From NCBI GenBank assembly GCA_030065175.1, contig JASJDH010000033.1:1-33061 (forward strand): a DNA stretch of 33,061 bases, given 5' to 3'. Below the pieces are notes generated by a model. It did no database searches. It saw nothing but the letters and a program-made list of their open reading frames with translations, and was not told where the DNA came from. Shown here in pieces: positions 23,169-32,692 of this stretch. The stretch comes from Leptolyngbyaceae cyanobacterium MO_188.B28. Lineage in GTDB: Bacteria; Cyanobacteriota; Cyanobacteriia; Phormidesmidales; Phormidesmidaceae. Within the stretch, counting starts at the first letter, position 1. The number at the start of each line of letters is the position of its first letter. A program made the position numbers and the translations under genes.

Positions 23169-23534
23169 ATGAACAAGATGAAGCATTTTTTTCTAGCCAC
23201 GCTGATTATCTTCAGCGGGTTGTTTTGTCCGGCTGTGGCGATCGCGGGGGGTGAAACCCCATCGAACAGCTCCAATACGATCAATGCCGCTCACCTCTTC
23301 GATATCCACTGTGCTGGGTGTCACCCCCAGGGCGGCAATATCATTCGTCGGGGTAAAACGCTTAAAACTCGGGCGCTGAAGCGATATGGAGCAGACAACA
23401 TAGCGGCGATCTCTGACCTCATCGCCAACGGCAAAAACACCATGTCAGCTTTCCGCGATCGTCTCACGGACAATGAAATTCAAGCGCTCTCCGCCTATGT
23501 GCTGCAGCGGGCGGAGGAAAATTGGCGGGCCTAG
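23169..23534 (+). CDS. c6-type cytochrome (c6-like, secreted)
   Basis: The ATG at 23169 lies one base after the kinase stop codon; a second ATG at 23178 is possible. The 121-residue precursor has a signal peptide (KHFFLATLIIFSGLFCPAVAIA), with cleavage likely after AIA near residue 26. The haem site is CAGCH (Cys48, Cys51, His52) and the axial Met92 lies in GKNTMSAF. The C-terminus LTDNEIQALSAYVLQRAEENW is that of cytochrome c6. The GGNIIRRGKTLK segment resembles the c6B/C variants rather than the main PetJ electron carrier to photosystem I, so a distinct role in the lumen or periplasm is likely. Its tight spacing suggests cotranscription with the kinase. Confidence 0.87.
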   Translation: MNKMKHFFLATLIIFSGLFCPAVAIAGGETPSNSSNTINAAHLFDIHCAGCHPQGGNIIRRGKTLKTRALKRYGADNIAAISDLIANGKNTMSAFRDRLTDNEIQALSAYVLQRAEENWRA

Positions 23535-23604
23535 ACTTTTTTTTCGCTGACGCCCTTAAAATAACTAGGGTTACATCTGATAATTCTGATTACAGCTTGG
23601 GGAA

Positions 23605-23634
23605 GTAGACAGTAGTTAGTAGGCAGTAGACAGG
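23605..23634. repeat. Short degenerate repeat GTAGACAGTAG / GCAGTAGACAG
   Basis: The bases GTAGACAGTAGTTAGTAGGC and the following AGTAGACAGGGC form the GTAGACAGTAG-type low-complexity repeat seen in intergenic DNA of several cyanobacteria. It lies between the cytochrome and HIT genes. Confidence 0.5.
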
Positions 23635-23711
23635 GCAATCTTCCTATTTACCGCATGCCCCCTACCGTCTATTAGAATTACCAATCCCATTGCAAAACAT
23701 AACTTGCTTAA

Positions 23712-24068
<357 letters not shown>

Positions 24069-24086
24069 AATGCTTCGAGCTGTTCT

Positions 24087-24977
24087 TTATATAGAATCCG
24101 GATTATCAGGGCGCACCTTAGTCTCAGGGGGCGCAGCCACAATCCTTACTGGAGGAACTGCTCCGACAAGGGGATCTGGGGTTGTTCTAGAAATCGGTTG
24201 GGAATGACTCGCAGTCGGTTTGCGATCGCTGCCAGACTCAAACTGTTGTTTGGAACCCCCATTTCCGATCGACGAAGTGGGTGATAAAGGCGGCGGCAAA
24301 GGGATTTCCGGGTCAGGAAATTCAAGGCCTTCTTCAGCCATCGCCAGGGCAATTTCCTCGTATCCCGCAGTGGGATCATGGGGATCATTGGCGGGAAAAG
24401 GGTCGTCATACGCCCTCTGGACAGGAGAAGGATAGGAGTTTCCACTGGTAGCCGCTTTATCCTTAAAAACTTCAGCCGTAAAGATCTCTACATCCCGCTT
24501 AATAATCAGTTCCACCCGAGTTGAAAAAGCGGGATACGCCTCTTGATAATTGGGAGCTTGTTGATACGAACCCGCCAACTGCAAAAACTGCCACCCTTCA
24601 CTCTTCAGATTTTCGACCATGTGACGAAACTGTCGTCCACTTTCACCGAAGCTGCCGATACCCTCCAACGTCGCGCTTAAAGTAACGAGGAAGCTGAGGC
24701 CAATCAACCCAGCCGGGGACCACTGCCGAACAATTCCTTTGACCTTCTCATTGCCGATATCGCTGACATTCAGAGTCACGACAACTATCAGGAGTAGGCT
24801 ACTGACAATATTGACAATCTTTGAGTAATAGTAGTTCTTCTCAGCTCTGCTGGCTTTGCGGTCCAGCTTCACAACCTGATCTAGCCATCGAGATTTAATC
24901 GCCTGCTTCTGCAAATCTGGCAGATCTAGCCCGTCAATTAGCGTCGCCAGTTCTTCCTTCCGCTTCCTCAACACCAT
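24087..24977 (-). CDS. DUF4231 (SLATT-like) two-helix membrane protein
   Basis: The 296-residue protein has an N-terminal charged helix (RKEELATLIDGLDLPDLQKQAIKSRWLDQV), two hydrophobic helices (IVNIVSSLLLIVVVTLNV and WSPAGLIGLSFLVTLSATLEG), and then the region SGRQFRHMVENLKSEGWQFLQLAGSY and FSTRVELIIKRDVEIFTAEVF. This is the DUF4231 layout, one of the SLATT-type families. SLATT domains have been proposed as membrane effectors in nucleotide-linked conflict systems. From about residue 190 the protein is a Pro/Ser-rich, probably disordered tail (PLPPPLSPTSS). No nucleotide-synthase or sensor gene is next to it, so the function here is unknown. Confidence 0.8.
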   Translation of the reverse strand: MVLRKRKEELATLIDGLDLPDLQKQAIKSRWLDQVVKLDRKASRAEKNYYYSKIVNIVSSLLLIVVVTLNVSDIGNEKVKGIVRQWSPAGLIGLSFLVTLSATLEGIGSFGESGRQFRHMVENLKSEGWQFLQLAGSYQQAPNYQEAYPAFSTRVELIIKRDVEIFTAEVFKDKAATSGNSYPSPVQRAYDDPFPANDPHDPTAGYEEIALAMAEEGLEFPDPEIPLPPPLSPTSSIGNGGSKQQFESGSDRKPTASHSQPISRTTPDPLVGAVPPVRIVAAPPETKVRPDNPDSI

Positions 24978-25157
24978 GCACTCCTTTGCTGTTATCGGCA
25001 GAGTCTTTTTGGTAATCCCCGTTATAGCGCTAACTTCCTAATAACGTGGATTAAAGGTGTTTTTTCTGGCGAAATTAACGTTTTGTAATGTCTACTCCGT
25101 CAAAAGGACCGAAAAATATGATTTTTTATTAAGTCTGCTTGACTCTCTCTTATCTGA

Positions 25158-26111
25158 TCACTCAATTCGCTCCAGTTGCCACAAAATCTGGTTTCCCTCT
25201 CGCTGAACCCGCGATACCGTCCAGTTTCGCCAAGTCCAGTATTCTCCTCGGCTGGTGACGGCATTAGCGCTAACGCCCATCAGGTCAGCTAATTCTGTAC
25301 TACTAATTAAATAGCCCTTTACAGCGATTTCATCGGCCATGTGCAAGGTTTCCAACACCTGACGAAGTTGGGCGACTTTGTTGTCGTGGGAAGCGTCGCG
25401 GGATAAGTCTGCCATGGTGCCTCGGGATTGGGGCGACTCAAGATCAACCTTCTGAGGGTCAGGATCCACTAAACCGGCTTTTTGGGAAGAGTCTAGGGTG
25501 AGTGTGAGACTAGTGTCTTTGAGTGAAGCCGCAAAAGTATTAACGCCTTTGGAGGGATTGTCCGGTAATTCATCCGGTTTTTCCTTGACCGATTTTCCCT
25601 TTTCCTGGCGCTCCTTGACCCCTTGCTTGAGGGAGATTCGCCGCCCGAGAGAAAACGCCCGGGCGATTTCATCGCAGCGTTCATTGCCAACATCGCCCGA
25701 ATGTCCTCGGACATACAGCCATTGTACGGGTGTTCCAAGCTGCTGAGCAGCCTGGTAATTCAAGGTGTCCAACGTTTCCCACAAATCCTGATTTAGCACC
25801 GGTTTGCCAGTGGAGGTTTTCCAGCCTTTTTTCCGCCAGCCCTTGATCCACTTGGTGATGCCATTTTTGACGTATTCACTGTCGGTGTAGAGGGAAATCG
25901 GCTCACTTTGGCCAGCGCTGAGAAGAAATTCTAAACCGGCGATCGCGGCTTGCATTTCCATCCGATTATTCGTACTTTCAGGGGCGGCTCCCCCGAGTTC
26001 GTGACTGGCTCCATTGGTGAAATAAATGACAGTCCCCCAGCCGCCAGGGCCAGGGTTCCCTGAGCAAGCGCCATCAGTGTAAATACTTTTGATTACAGGG
26101 ATCTTGGCCAT
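25158..26111 (-). CDS. rnhA: Ribonuclease HI with C-terminal extension
   Basis: The first ~155 residues are RNase HI: IYTDGACSGNPGPGGWG (Asp13), NNRMEMQAAIAG (Glu52), LYTDSEYV (Asp77), RGHSGDVGNERCDEIA (His137, Asp147), plus the basic handle WIKGWRKKGWK. All catalytic residues are present, so it should cleave RNA in RNA-DNA hybrids such as R-loops. A low-complexity linker follows, then a ~75-residue C-terminal domain (LETLHMADEIAVKGYLISSTELADLMGVSANAVTSRGEYWTWRNW) that looks like a helix-turn-helix fold and is shared by cyanobacterial RNase H proteins. The total of 317 residues is twice that of E. coli RNase HI because of this extension. Confidence 0.93.
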   Translation of the reverse strand: MAKIPVIKSIYTDGACSGNPGPGGWGTVIYFTNGASHELGGAAPESTNNRMEMQAAIAGLEFLLSAGQSEPISLYTDSEYVKNGITKWIKGWRKKGWKTSTGKPVLNQDLWETLDTLNYQAAQQLGTPVQWLYVRGHSGDVGNERCDEIARAFSLGRRISLKQGVKERQEKGKSVKEKPDELPDNPSKGVNTFAASLKDTSLTLTLDSSQKAGLVDPDPQKVDLESPQSRGTMADLSRDASHDNKVAQLRQVLETLHMADEIAVKGYLISSTELADLMGVSANAVTSRGEYWTWRNWTVSRVQREGNQILWQLERIE

Positions 26112-26186
26112 AGGTAACCGACGGTATCCTCAGCAGAAAACATGTGTATCATACCCTGGGATACTGGAGTTTAGATGAAGCTGGAA

Positions 26187-27275
26187 TCAGTTGAAAATCC
26201 TAATGACATTCAACACATCACCCAGAAATCTACCGATTGGCCCTAAGAATAAAGAAGCGTTATCGCTAAAAGATGCTAATCCGGAACGACGCACCAGAAT
26301 CACATCTTGGTTATGCAGGGCGGGATTGTTCTCATCATTGATATTTTGACTGATATCAACGGAGATTTCTCGCCGCGAAACTGTGCCATCGGGGTTCAAC
26401 CGCACCAGGTCAACGGAACGGGTCGCCGCTCGTTTATTGAATCCGCCTGCAGATAGCAGAGCTTGATTCAGCGGTGTATTGGGCGGCACCTCGAGCGCCC
26501 CCGGCCTGCCGACTTCTCCTGAAACGTACACTCGAATCGTGTCTGGGGAGAAATTTGCAGTTGCAATTTGACTGGCTTCCGCCGGATCCATCGTCACAGC
26601 CGTGGGAATAAAAACGGAATCCCCTCCACGCAGCGTGATATCTTTGCTCAAATCCCCCGTCATCAGGAGATCCCAAAGATTCACCGTCAGGGTTTTGTTT
26701 TCTCCGGAGCTTTGGGGACGGCTAACTTGCACCTGGCGCAGATTTGCTTTGGGGGTAATCCCGCCAGCTAATTGAATAGCGGCTGTTAGGGTTGGAGGCT
26801 CACTCTCTCTATTCCCAGCTTCTGGAGCAATGGCGTATGAGCCAGGACGATTGACCTCGCCTGAAACAGCCACTCTGACTGTTCGTAGAGATACGGGGGT
26901 GACCGTCACCCAACTCCGCCTTAAGTAAGGCGCATAGCGAGCACTGATTAGCTCAGTCGTCTGCTGAAAGGTAAGGCCCTGAACCGACAGCCGCCCCACT
27001 CTCGGCAAATTCACTGCGCCGTCGGGAAGCACCAGCACTTCACCACTATATTCTTCAGCGCCATAAATATCGATGTTGATGCGATCGCCTGGCCCTAAAG
27101 TGTAGCCGGAATCCCAGGTATTGTTGTTGTTATTGAGAAGCGACGGCCTCGATGGCAAGGGGTTTGTTTGGGCGCCTACGGGAGCTGCATAGGGTAAAGC
27201 GCCTAACAAAGACACCAGAATGCCGGCGCCCATAGGTATTGTCCGGAGCCAGACAGCATGAATTGGATTTGACAT
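26187..27275 (-). CDS. Polysaccharide export protein, Wza-like (SLBB domains)
   Basis: The 362-residue precursor has a signal peptide (TIPMGAGILVSLLGALPYAAPVGA) with no lipobox Cys that I can see, a short poly-Asn stretch (LLNNNNNTW), the Poly_export domain (YTLGPGDRINIDIYGAEEYSGEVLVLPDGAVNLPRVGRLSVQGLT) and two SLBB domains (VRVAVSGEVNRPGSYAI, IRVYVSGEVGRPGALEVP). Members form the outer-membrane or periplasmic channel for exopolysaccharide. It is divergent from the Wzc-like gene, with 261 bp between starts, consistent with a shared control region; together they form the export and chain-length module. Confidence 0.9.
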   Translation of the reverse strand: MSNPIHAVWLRTIPMGAGILVSLLGALPYAAPVGAQTNPLPSRPSLLNNNNNTWDSGYTLGPGDRINIDIYGAEEYSGEVLVLPDGAVNLPRVGRLSVQGLTFQQTTELISARYAPYLRRSWVTVTPVSLRTVRVAVSGEVNRPGSYAIAPEAGNRESEPPTLTAAIQLAGGITPKANLRQVQVSRPQSSGENKTLTVNLWDLLMTGDLSKDITLRGGDSVFIPTAVTMDPAEASQIATANFSPDTIRVYVSGEVGRPGALEVPPNTPLNQALLSAGGFNKRAATRSVDLVRLNPDGTVSRREISVDISQNINDENNPALHNQDVILVRRSGLASFSDNASLFLGPIGRFLGDVLNVIRIFN

Positions 27276-27536
27276 ACCTCAGGATGATAAATATTGCCTT
27301 TACCTCACATCTATCTCTAATCCATGGACCTACTGCCCCAATCAGGCGAGTAATTTCCATCTTTAACGAAATTTAATACAAATACAATCTGTGTTGTGCT
27401 TGGTACTTATTGAATCCCGTTTTTTCCGGAAGGTTAAGCGGACAGTTGAGAAGACTTATAGGGAAGTCGAAAAAGCTATTCGAAGATAGGTATCTACCGA
27501 TGATCTGTTCACCTGTCTAGATTTTGATATTAAGCT

Positions 27537-29804
27537 GTGACTGAAAGTACCCTCAGTCCTATAGCCGAAGAAGACATTGGCTATGGGCATCTACTTAAAA
27601 TTCTGGTGCGTCGAGGTTTTTGGTTCATCGGAACTTTTGGCGTTACGTTAGCAGCGTCTGCTTTCATGGCGGTGAATACTAAACCTGCCTACGAAAGCTC
27701 AATGCAGCTCCTTGTCGAACCTAACTTCGATGAAGAACGAAACTTACCCGAGTTAGCGGGATCTGCCGATCCTTCAAGGTCGACATCGCGGTCTAGTCAA
27801 ACGGCTTTGGTCACTCAGCTTAATCTAATGCGCAGCCATGAATTTATTCAGGATGCTGTGAATTTATTGATTTCTGATTATCCTGGGCTGACCGCCGAGA
27901 CGGTTAAGCATGGATTCAAGCTGACCCAGGTTTCCGAAGGAAAGGTAGAAACTCGGATCTTTAAGGCGGTCTATGTTGACACTGATCCGGTTAAAACCCA
28001 GAAGGTAATCGAGGCGTTGCAAGAGGTTTACCTGGACTATAACCTTGATCAGCAAGAACAGCGCCTAACGCGAGGATTGGCATTTATTAACGAGCAACTT
28101 AAAAATGCCCGCCAAAATTTGCAGGTCTCTCAGGATGCGTTAGAACAATTTCGAGAACTGCAAAACTTAATTGATCCAAACAAACAAGCTGAAGCCGTCA
28201 CGAATGCATTAAACCGGATAATGCAGGAGCAGCAGGACGTTGAAGCCCAATATGAAGATGCAGAAGCGCTCTACGCCACCCTACAAGAACAGCTATCCCT
28301 TTCCCCTGAAATCGCGCTGACTGAATCGCGATTAAGTCAATCTGCCCGGTATCAAACACTGCTAAATGAACTTCAGCAGACTGAGCTGGCTTTAGCGGAA
28401 CGGCGTGTTGTCTTTTCTGACACCGATCCCAGCGTTCAAACCCTATTTGCCCAACGCCAAAATCAAATCCTATTGCTGCGCCAAGAGATTGAGCGCGTAT
28501 TAGGTCAGTCCCAGGCTGAGGCCGTACTGCCGCCAGAGGGTCTGTTAAATGTTGGGCAAATGAGCACCGTAGACTTAGGTTTGGTGCGCAACCTGGCGGA
28601 AGTTCAAGCCAACCTCGCCAGTTTGGAAGCCCGCTACCAGAGTCTAGTGGAAACAGAACAATCCCTAAGGGAAGAACTGAACTACTTTCCGGGGTTGATT
28701 GCAGAATATGATCGCTTACAGCCTGAAGTTGATATTGATCGTTCAGTTCTCCAGAAACTCTTAGAAGAAAAGGAAATCGTCAGCGCCAAATTGGCCCGAG
28801 GGGGCTTTAACTGGCAGGTGGTGGAATCTCCTCAACTGGGTAAGAAAGTCGGTCCAAGCGCCGTTCATACCCTAATGTTGGGGGGAGTAGTCGGTATATT
28901 TTTAGGGGGAATTGTCGCCTTTATCCGGGAGGCGATCGACAATGCGGTGCACAGCCCAGAAGATTTGGAAAAACAAACCGCCTTGCCTCTATTGGGCAGC
29001 CTGCCCTCTGTTCCATTGATTGCAACGGATGGTTTATCCAGTCCGCTGCGGCTCAACCAAACTAGCCTCAATGCTGGGTTTGGCCTGGAACTGATGCAGC
29101 AACCGCTGTTTCGAGAGGCTCTTGACTTAATTTACAAAAATATTCAGTTGCTGGGGGGTTCACCGAAATCTGAATCCATCACAATTACCTCAGCCTTACC
29201 CGGTGAAGGTAAATCAACCCTGATTTTGGGCTTAGCCTTAAGCGCAGCTCGCCAGGGTCGACGGGTATTGGTGATTGATGCTGACCTCCGCCGCCCTAGT
29301 CTGCATGAGCGATTGAATCTACCCAATGATCGGGGATTGACCTCCCTGCTGAAGCATGGACCGGGCGCCGCGAAGCCCATCCAATTATCATTAATGGACG
29401 TCAAAATCAATGTCTTACCGGCTGGCTTGGAATCCACTGATCCGGTCAGATTATTGGCTTCGCAACGAATGGGACGGTTGATGGCGGCCCTCAAAGAGGC
29501 GTACGACCTGGTGCTGCTAGATACCCCTCCGCTGCTGGAAGTGGTGGATGCGCTGCAGGTGGGAACATTCTGCAATAGCACAATCCTTATTTCACGGCTT
29601 GAGCAGGTGACTCAGACTGAACTGCGAAAGGCAATCACCCAACTTAGCCGTCTGAAGGTATTGGGGATTGTGGCCAATGGGTCCAAAAGCAAACCCATGC
29701 GCTATGTCGGATGGATTGAGCAAACGCCTGAGGAATTAAATCATATGGAGTCACTCAATTCAGAACCGGCTGCGCCTAATGCAGTCAGCTCAAGAAGATA
29801 TTGA
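27537..29804 (+). CDS. Polysaccharide chain-length determinant / BY-kinase (Wzc-like)
   Basis: The start is GTG 27537. The 755-residue protein has a Wzz domain with a first membrane helix (FWFIGTFGVTLAASAFMAV), a long coiled-coil section (about 165-400), a second helix (LMLGGVVGIFLGGIVAFI, about 443-460) and a cytoplasmic kinase. The kinase has Walker A ALPGEGKST (Lys559), Walker A' VLVIDADLRRP (about 577-587) and Walker B LVLLDTPP (Asp662). The tail has few tyrosines (one at the very end, SSRRY, and one in MRYVGW), so the C-terminal tyrosine cluster usual for autophosphorylation is reduced. It should control polymer length together with the divergent Wza-like gene. Confidence 0.92.
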   Translation: MTESTLSPIAEEDIGYGHLLKILVRRGFWFIGTFGVTLAASAFMAVNTKPAYESSMQLLVEPNFDEERNLPELAGSADPSRSTSRSSQTALVTQLNLMRSHEFIQDAVNLLISDYPGLTAETVKHGFKLTQVSEGKVETRIFKAVYVDTDPVKTQKVIEALQEVYLDYNLDQQEQRLTRGLAFINEQLKNARQNLQVSQDALEQFRELQNLIDPNKQAEAVTNALNRIMQEQQDVEAQYEDAEALYATLQEQLSLSPEIALTESRLSQSARYQTLLNELQQTELALAERRVVFSDTDPSVQTLFAQRQNQILLLRQEIERVLGQSQAEAVLPPEGLLNVGQMSTVDLGLVRNLAEVQANLASLEARYQSLVETEQSLREELNYFPGLIAEYDRLQPEVDIDRSVLQKLLEEKEIVSAKLARGGFNWQVVESPQLGKKVGPSAVHTLMLGGVVGIFLGGIVAFIREAIDNAVHSPEDLEKQTALPLLGSLPSVPLIATDGLSSPLRLNQTSLNAGFGLELMQQPLFREALDLIYKNIQLLGGSPKSESITITSALPGEGKSTLILGLALSAARQGRRVLVIDADLRRPSLHERLNLPNDRGLTSLLKHGPGAAKPIQLSLMDVKINVLPAGLESTDPVRLLASQRMGRLMAALKEAYDLVLLDTPPLLEVVDALQVGTFCNSTILISRLEQVTQTELRKAITQLSRLKVLGIVANGSKSKPMRYVGWIEQTPEELNHMESLNSEPAAPNAVSSRRY

Positions 29805-29928
29805 GTTTGAAGGAGTCAAAACTTCAACGTTTTGAATGACGTCCGTCAGAAGATAGATCATTCACAATATTGGTGAAATCCTGTACACAGGACTATTCAT
29901 CTTGTATTGCGGGGGCGTCTTCAAACCA

Positions 29929-30714
29929 ATGCTTATAGCTTTACCTATTCATGTTTGGACTCCAGTGAAACTGGGAATTTTGCAGTGGTTTTCATCTCCC
30001 CTGCGAGTTCTTTTACCCCTTTTAGGGATTATCGGCATTACTGGATTGTTCAGGAGCCGATCGTGGGCCCGGTTAGTACTTAAATCAGCCAGTGGTTTAG
30101 CGATTGCCTACCTAATTCTGATTTCACCAGTCGGAGCCTTTATGGCCGTTAACGGCTTGGAACATTTTCTACCCACTGACGATGGGCAACGGGCTGATGC
30201 AATTGTAATTTTGGGAAGAGGCGATTTAGCCGAAAAGGAGCGATCTCAAATAGCGACTCGCCTTCTGCGGTCTGGGCGGGCTCCGTTCATTTTCACTACA
30301 GGTAAAGATGAAGCGCCCAAAATGTTAGAGCTGTTGGCTTCCAACGGTATACCCAGCGAGTTTATCCTGGGGGAAAACTGCGCCCGCACGACGGAAGAAA
30401 ATGCTATTTTCACTTCAGTTATTCTGAAATCTCAATCTGTACACCAGATTATTTTGGTGACGGACACTCCTCATATGTTGAGATCGCTTTTAACCTTTCG
30501 CAGCTTTGGATTTGATGTAACGCCGAAATCTGTCCCCGTTCCCTCAACCCTCACTTCAATGCAAGTTAGTATATTGGCGATCAGAGAATATTTGGGTCTC
30601 CTTAGCTATAGCATATTAGGACGCTTTCAGCCCCGGACCGCTCCTGAACTACAGAGCTCAAACCTAGCCTCTGAATGCTTGCTCAATGGCGGAAAAATAT
30701 TGGCTGAACTATAG
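29929..30714 (+). CDS. YdcF / DUF218 family membrane protein
   Basis: The ATG at 29929 (MLIALPIHVWTPVKLG) is preferred to a TTG at 29902. The 261-residue protein has two N-terminal membrane helices (LRVLLPLLGIIGITGLF and GLAIAYLILISPVGAFMAV) and a DUF218 domain: ADAIVILGRGD, RSGRAPFIFTTGKDE, LGENCARTTEENAIF and IILVTDTPHMLRSL. The family includes ElyC and SanA, which act in envelope and polysaccharide metabolism. It follows the Wzc-like gene by 124 bp and probably belongs with the exopolysaccharide genes. It converges with ureB, 58 bp away. Confidence 0.87.
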   Translation: MLIALPIHVWTPVKLGILQWFSSPLRVLLPLLGIIGITGLFRSRSWARLVLKSASGLAIAYLILISPVGAFMAVNGLEHFLPTDDGQRADAIVILGRGDLAEKERSQIATRLLRSGRAPFIFTTGKDEAPKMLELLASNGIPSEFILGENCARTTEENAIFTSVILKSQSVHQIILVTDTPHMLRSLLTFRSFGFDVTPKSVPVPSTLTSMQVSILAIREYLGLLSYSILGRFQPRTAPELQSSNLASECLLNGGKILAEL

Positions 30715-30772
30715 CAACTGGTTGCAACAGCCCACTGATGTATTAATACCCATAGTCAGTTTAAGCATACCT

Positions 30773-31078
30773 TCACAAAGGTCCGTCGATTTTGGCGTTC
30801 AGGCCGTAAACTTCACGGCTGCCAGACAGGGTCACCAGATTGACGGTTCGCTCATCGCCGGGTTCAAACCGAACCGCTGTGCCCGCGGGAATGTCTAATC
30901 GCATCCCCCGGGCTTGGGCGCGGTTAAAGGAAAGGGCTTCATTGACCTCAAAAAAATGGAAGTGGGAGCCGACTTGAATAGGGCGATCGCCAGTGTTGGC
31001 CACCGCTAACGTAACGGTTTCGCGCCCTTCATTGAGTTCAATTTCCCCTGCTTCTGTGATTAATTCACCGGGTATCAT
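30773..31078 (-). CDS. ureB: Urease subunit beta
   Basis: The 101-residue product matches Ure[22 protein letters not shown], the [47 protein letters not shown] core, and [15 protein letters not shown]. UreB builds the urease trimer with UreA and the catalytic UreC. Its ATG overlaps the stop codon of the S41 peptidase gene (ATGA, 4 bp), which implies translational coupling. No ureC follows: the next gene is the convergent YdcF-family gene. The catalytic subunit must be elsewhere or absent. Confidence 0.95.
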   Translation of the reverse strand: MIPGELITEAGEIELNEGRETVTLAVANTGDRPIQVGSHFHFFEVNEALSFNRAQARGMRLDIPAGTAVRFEPGDERTVNLVTLSGSREVYGLNAKIDGPL

Positions 31079-32142
31079 GACCGTCCTCCCAATTTGCTAA
31101 TTAATTCTTGTCGCAGGTTGACCAATTCCCGTTCAATTCGCTGCTGGGATTCTTCTAACTCCCGCCGGAGTCCAGCCTCCGTATTGTCTTCAATTAAGGT
31201 CTTTAGGGCCATCAGGTGAGCCGTCTTCAAGGCCAACTCAGCTGGGACTTTTACATCCGGAAGGACGCCATTCCCTTCCCAGTTGCCGCCGGTAATCGGA
31301 TTAATCGCCCGTCCGGTGGGGATAAAAATCCAGAAATGATCGTTAATGCGGTATCCAGACCCAGGATTGGCGCCGCCGCGAGTGGTCTCCCCCACCAAGA
31401 CGGCCCGTTTGAGGTGTTTCAGATTGTATGCAAACTCTTCCGCTGCTGAAAAGGTGTCCTGACTAATAAGGACATAAACGGGTTTGTCTAAATATCGGCA
31501 GCCTGGCACGAACGGTAATGTCCACCATTGCTGCGTTCGGTCTTCGGCACGCCAGTAGAGATCGTTCAGATGGATGGGGGGATGGGCGGGAAACAAATAG
31601 CTGCAGAGTAGGGCCACCATGCCGGGGGAGCCACCGCTGTTATGGCGCAAGTCAATGATCAGGGCGCTGGTGTGGGCTAAGAAATTCATCGCTGCGATCG
31701 CAGTTTCCCCAGCAAAAGCAGGCGATTCAAACCCAAAGAGTTCCAAATAACCGACATTCCCACACAGCCGCTCAACTCGATTAAAGTCATAGTTTCGCAG
31801 ACTGCTGCTATGGCGTTGCTGAGCCAGTTCCTCTGGCGTCGGCGCGCTTTGAGCGTCTAATTGAGGTAAGGGGACAGCGCTAAAAAACACCCGCAAATTC
31901 CGGTCCTGACTCAATTCCTGGAGTTGCGCCGTCAGGGTTTGAGCCAGCTGCGCCCCACTGGTAATGTCAACATATCCACCGGTCTTGAGACGCTGATGAA
32001 TGTCCTGCTGAATCGCATCAGCCGCCTCCGGGAAAACATACTCATTCAGCTTTTCAATGATCTCATCTAAGACTTCTCGACATTGAGCCTGATCAATTGC
32101 CATATCAGGCTGTTCCGGCAGCTCTGGCAGAGAATTTGGCAT
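31075..32142 (-). CDS. S41-family peptidase between ureA and ureB
   Basis: The 355-residue protein has an N-terminal helical region ([29 protein letters not shown]) of the S41 N-domain type and a catalytic domain of the IRBP-like S41 form: [64 protein letters not shown] with nucleophile Ser near residue 232, [14 protein letters not shown], and a C-terminal coiled coil ([20 protein letters not shown]). There is no signal peptide or PDZ domain, so it is likely cytoplasmic. It starts 9 bp after ureA and overlaps ureB by 4 bp, placing it inside the urease transcript. Whether it has anything to do with urease is not known to me. Confidence 0.88.
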   Translation of the reverse strand: MPNSLPELPEQPDMAIDQAQCREVLDEIIEKLNEYVFPEAADAIQQDIHQRLKTGGYVDITSGAQLAQTLTAQLQELSQDRNLRVFFSAVPLPQLDAQSAPTPEELAQQRHSSSLRNYDFNRVERLCGNVGYLELFGFESPAFAGETAIAAMNFLAHTSALIIDLRHNSGGSPGMVALLCSYLFPAHPPIHLNDLYWRAEDRTQQWWTLPFVPGCRYLDKPVYVLISQDTFSAAEEFAYNLKHLKRAVLVGETTRGGANPGSGYRINDHFWIFIPTGRAINPITGGNWEGNGVLPDVKVPAELALKTAHLMALKTLIEDNTEAGLRRELEESQQRIERELVNLRQELISKLGGRS

Positions 32143-32151
32143 AGTTCAAAC

Positions 32152-32454
32152 TCATTGAATGGGATTATGCACCGTCACCAATTTGGTTCCGTCTGGGAAG
32201 GTGGCTTCTACTTGGACTTCGTGAATCATGTCCGCCACCCCTTCCATCACCTCATCCCGACTCAGAAGCGTTGCGCCGTAGCTCATTAATTCAGCCACAG
32301 AACGCCCTTCCCGCGCTCCTTCGAGGATGGCGGCTGAAATGTAAGCAACCGATTCAGGATGATTTAATTTTAATCCCCTCTCTTTTCGCCGTTCCGCCAA
32401 CAAAGCGGCTGTAAAGATGAGCAGTTTGTCTTTCTCTTGCGGTGTCAGTTGCAT
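32152..32454 (-). CDS. ureA: Urease subunit gamma
   Basis: The 100-residue product is a typical Ure[100 protein letters not shown] is fully collinear with the family, with its LKLNHPE and HNPI signature segments. It is the small structural subunit of urease and contributes the surface of the (UreABC)3 complex. It is first in a three-gene minus-strand set, ahead of the S41 peptidase and ureB. Confidence 0.96.
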   Translation of the reverse strand: MQLTPQEKDKLLIFTAALLAERRKERGLKLNHPESVAYISAAILEGAREGRSVAELMSYGATLLSRDEVMEGVADMIHEVQVEATFPDGTKLVTVHNPIQ

Positions 32455-32572
32455 GAACCCTTCAAATTTTAGATTTTGGATTTTAGATTAGCAGCAGACA
32501 ATGGGTAATTTCGAACTTAGTTATTAAACCATGTCCAACTCGCCAAGGACATTTGAACCTGGGCAAAAATAA

Positions 32573-32626
32573 AGTCTCACCGATATCTGCTAGAGCAATG
32601 TAAATTCGCCCTAGTTCAGTGAGACT
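32573..32626. repeat. Inverted repeat AGTCTCAC / GTGAGACT upstream of ureA
   Basis: AGTCTCAC (32573-32580) is complementary to GTGAGACT (32619-32626), an 8-bp stem with a 38-base loop. It lies between the porin stop and ureA, so it may serve as the porin's transcript end or a control element of the urease genes. Confidence 0.4.
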
Positions 32627-32692
32627 CAGTTTGATCTAGAAGGGTTACCTTTGTATGCCCAAAGCCAAGTGATAGATCATGCCAACCTATCG

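Noticed and set aside
29144-29581. 145-codon minus-strand frame inside the Wzc-like kinase
   Set aside because: Antisense to Walker A and B motifs; compositional shadow.
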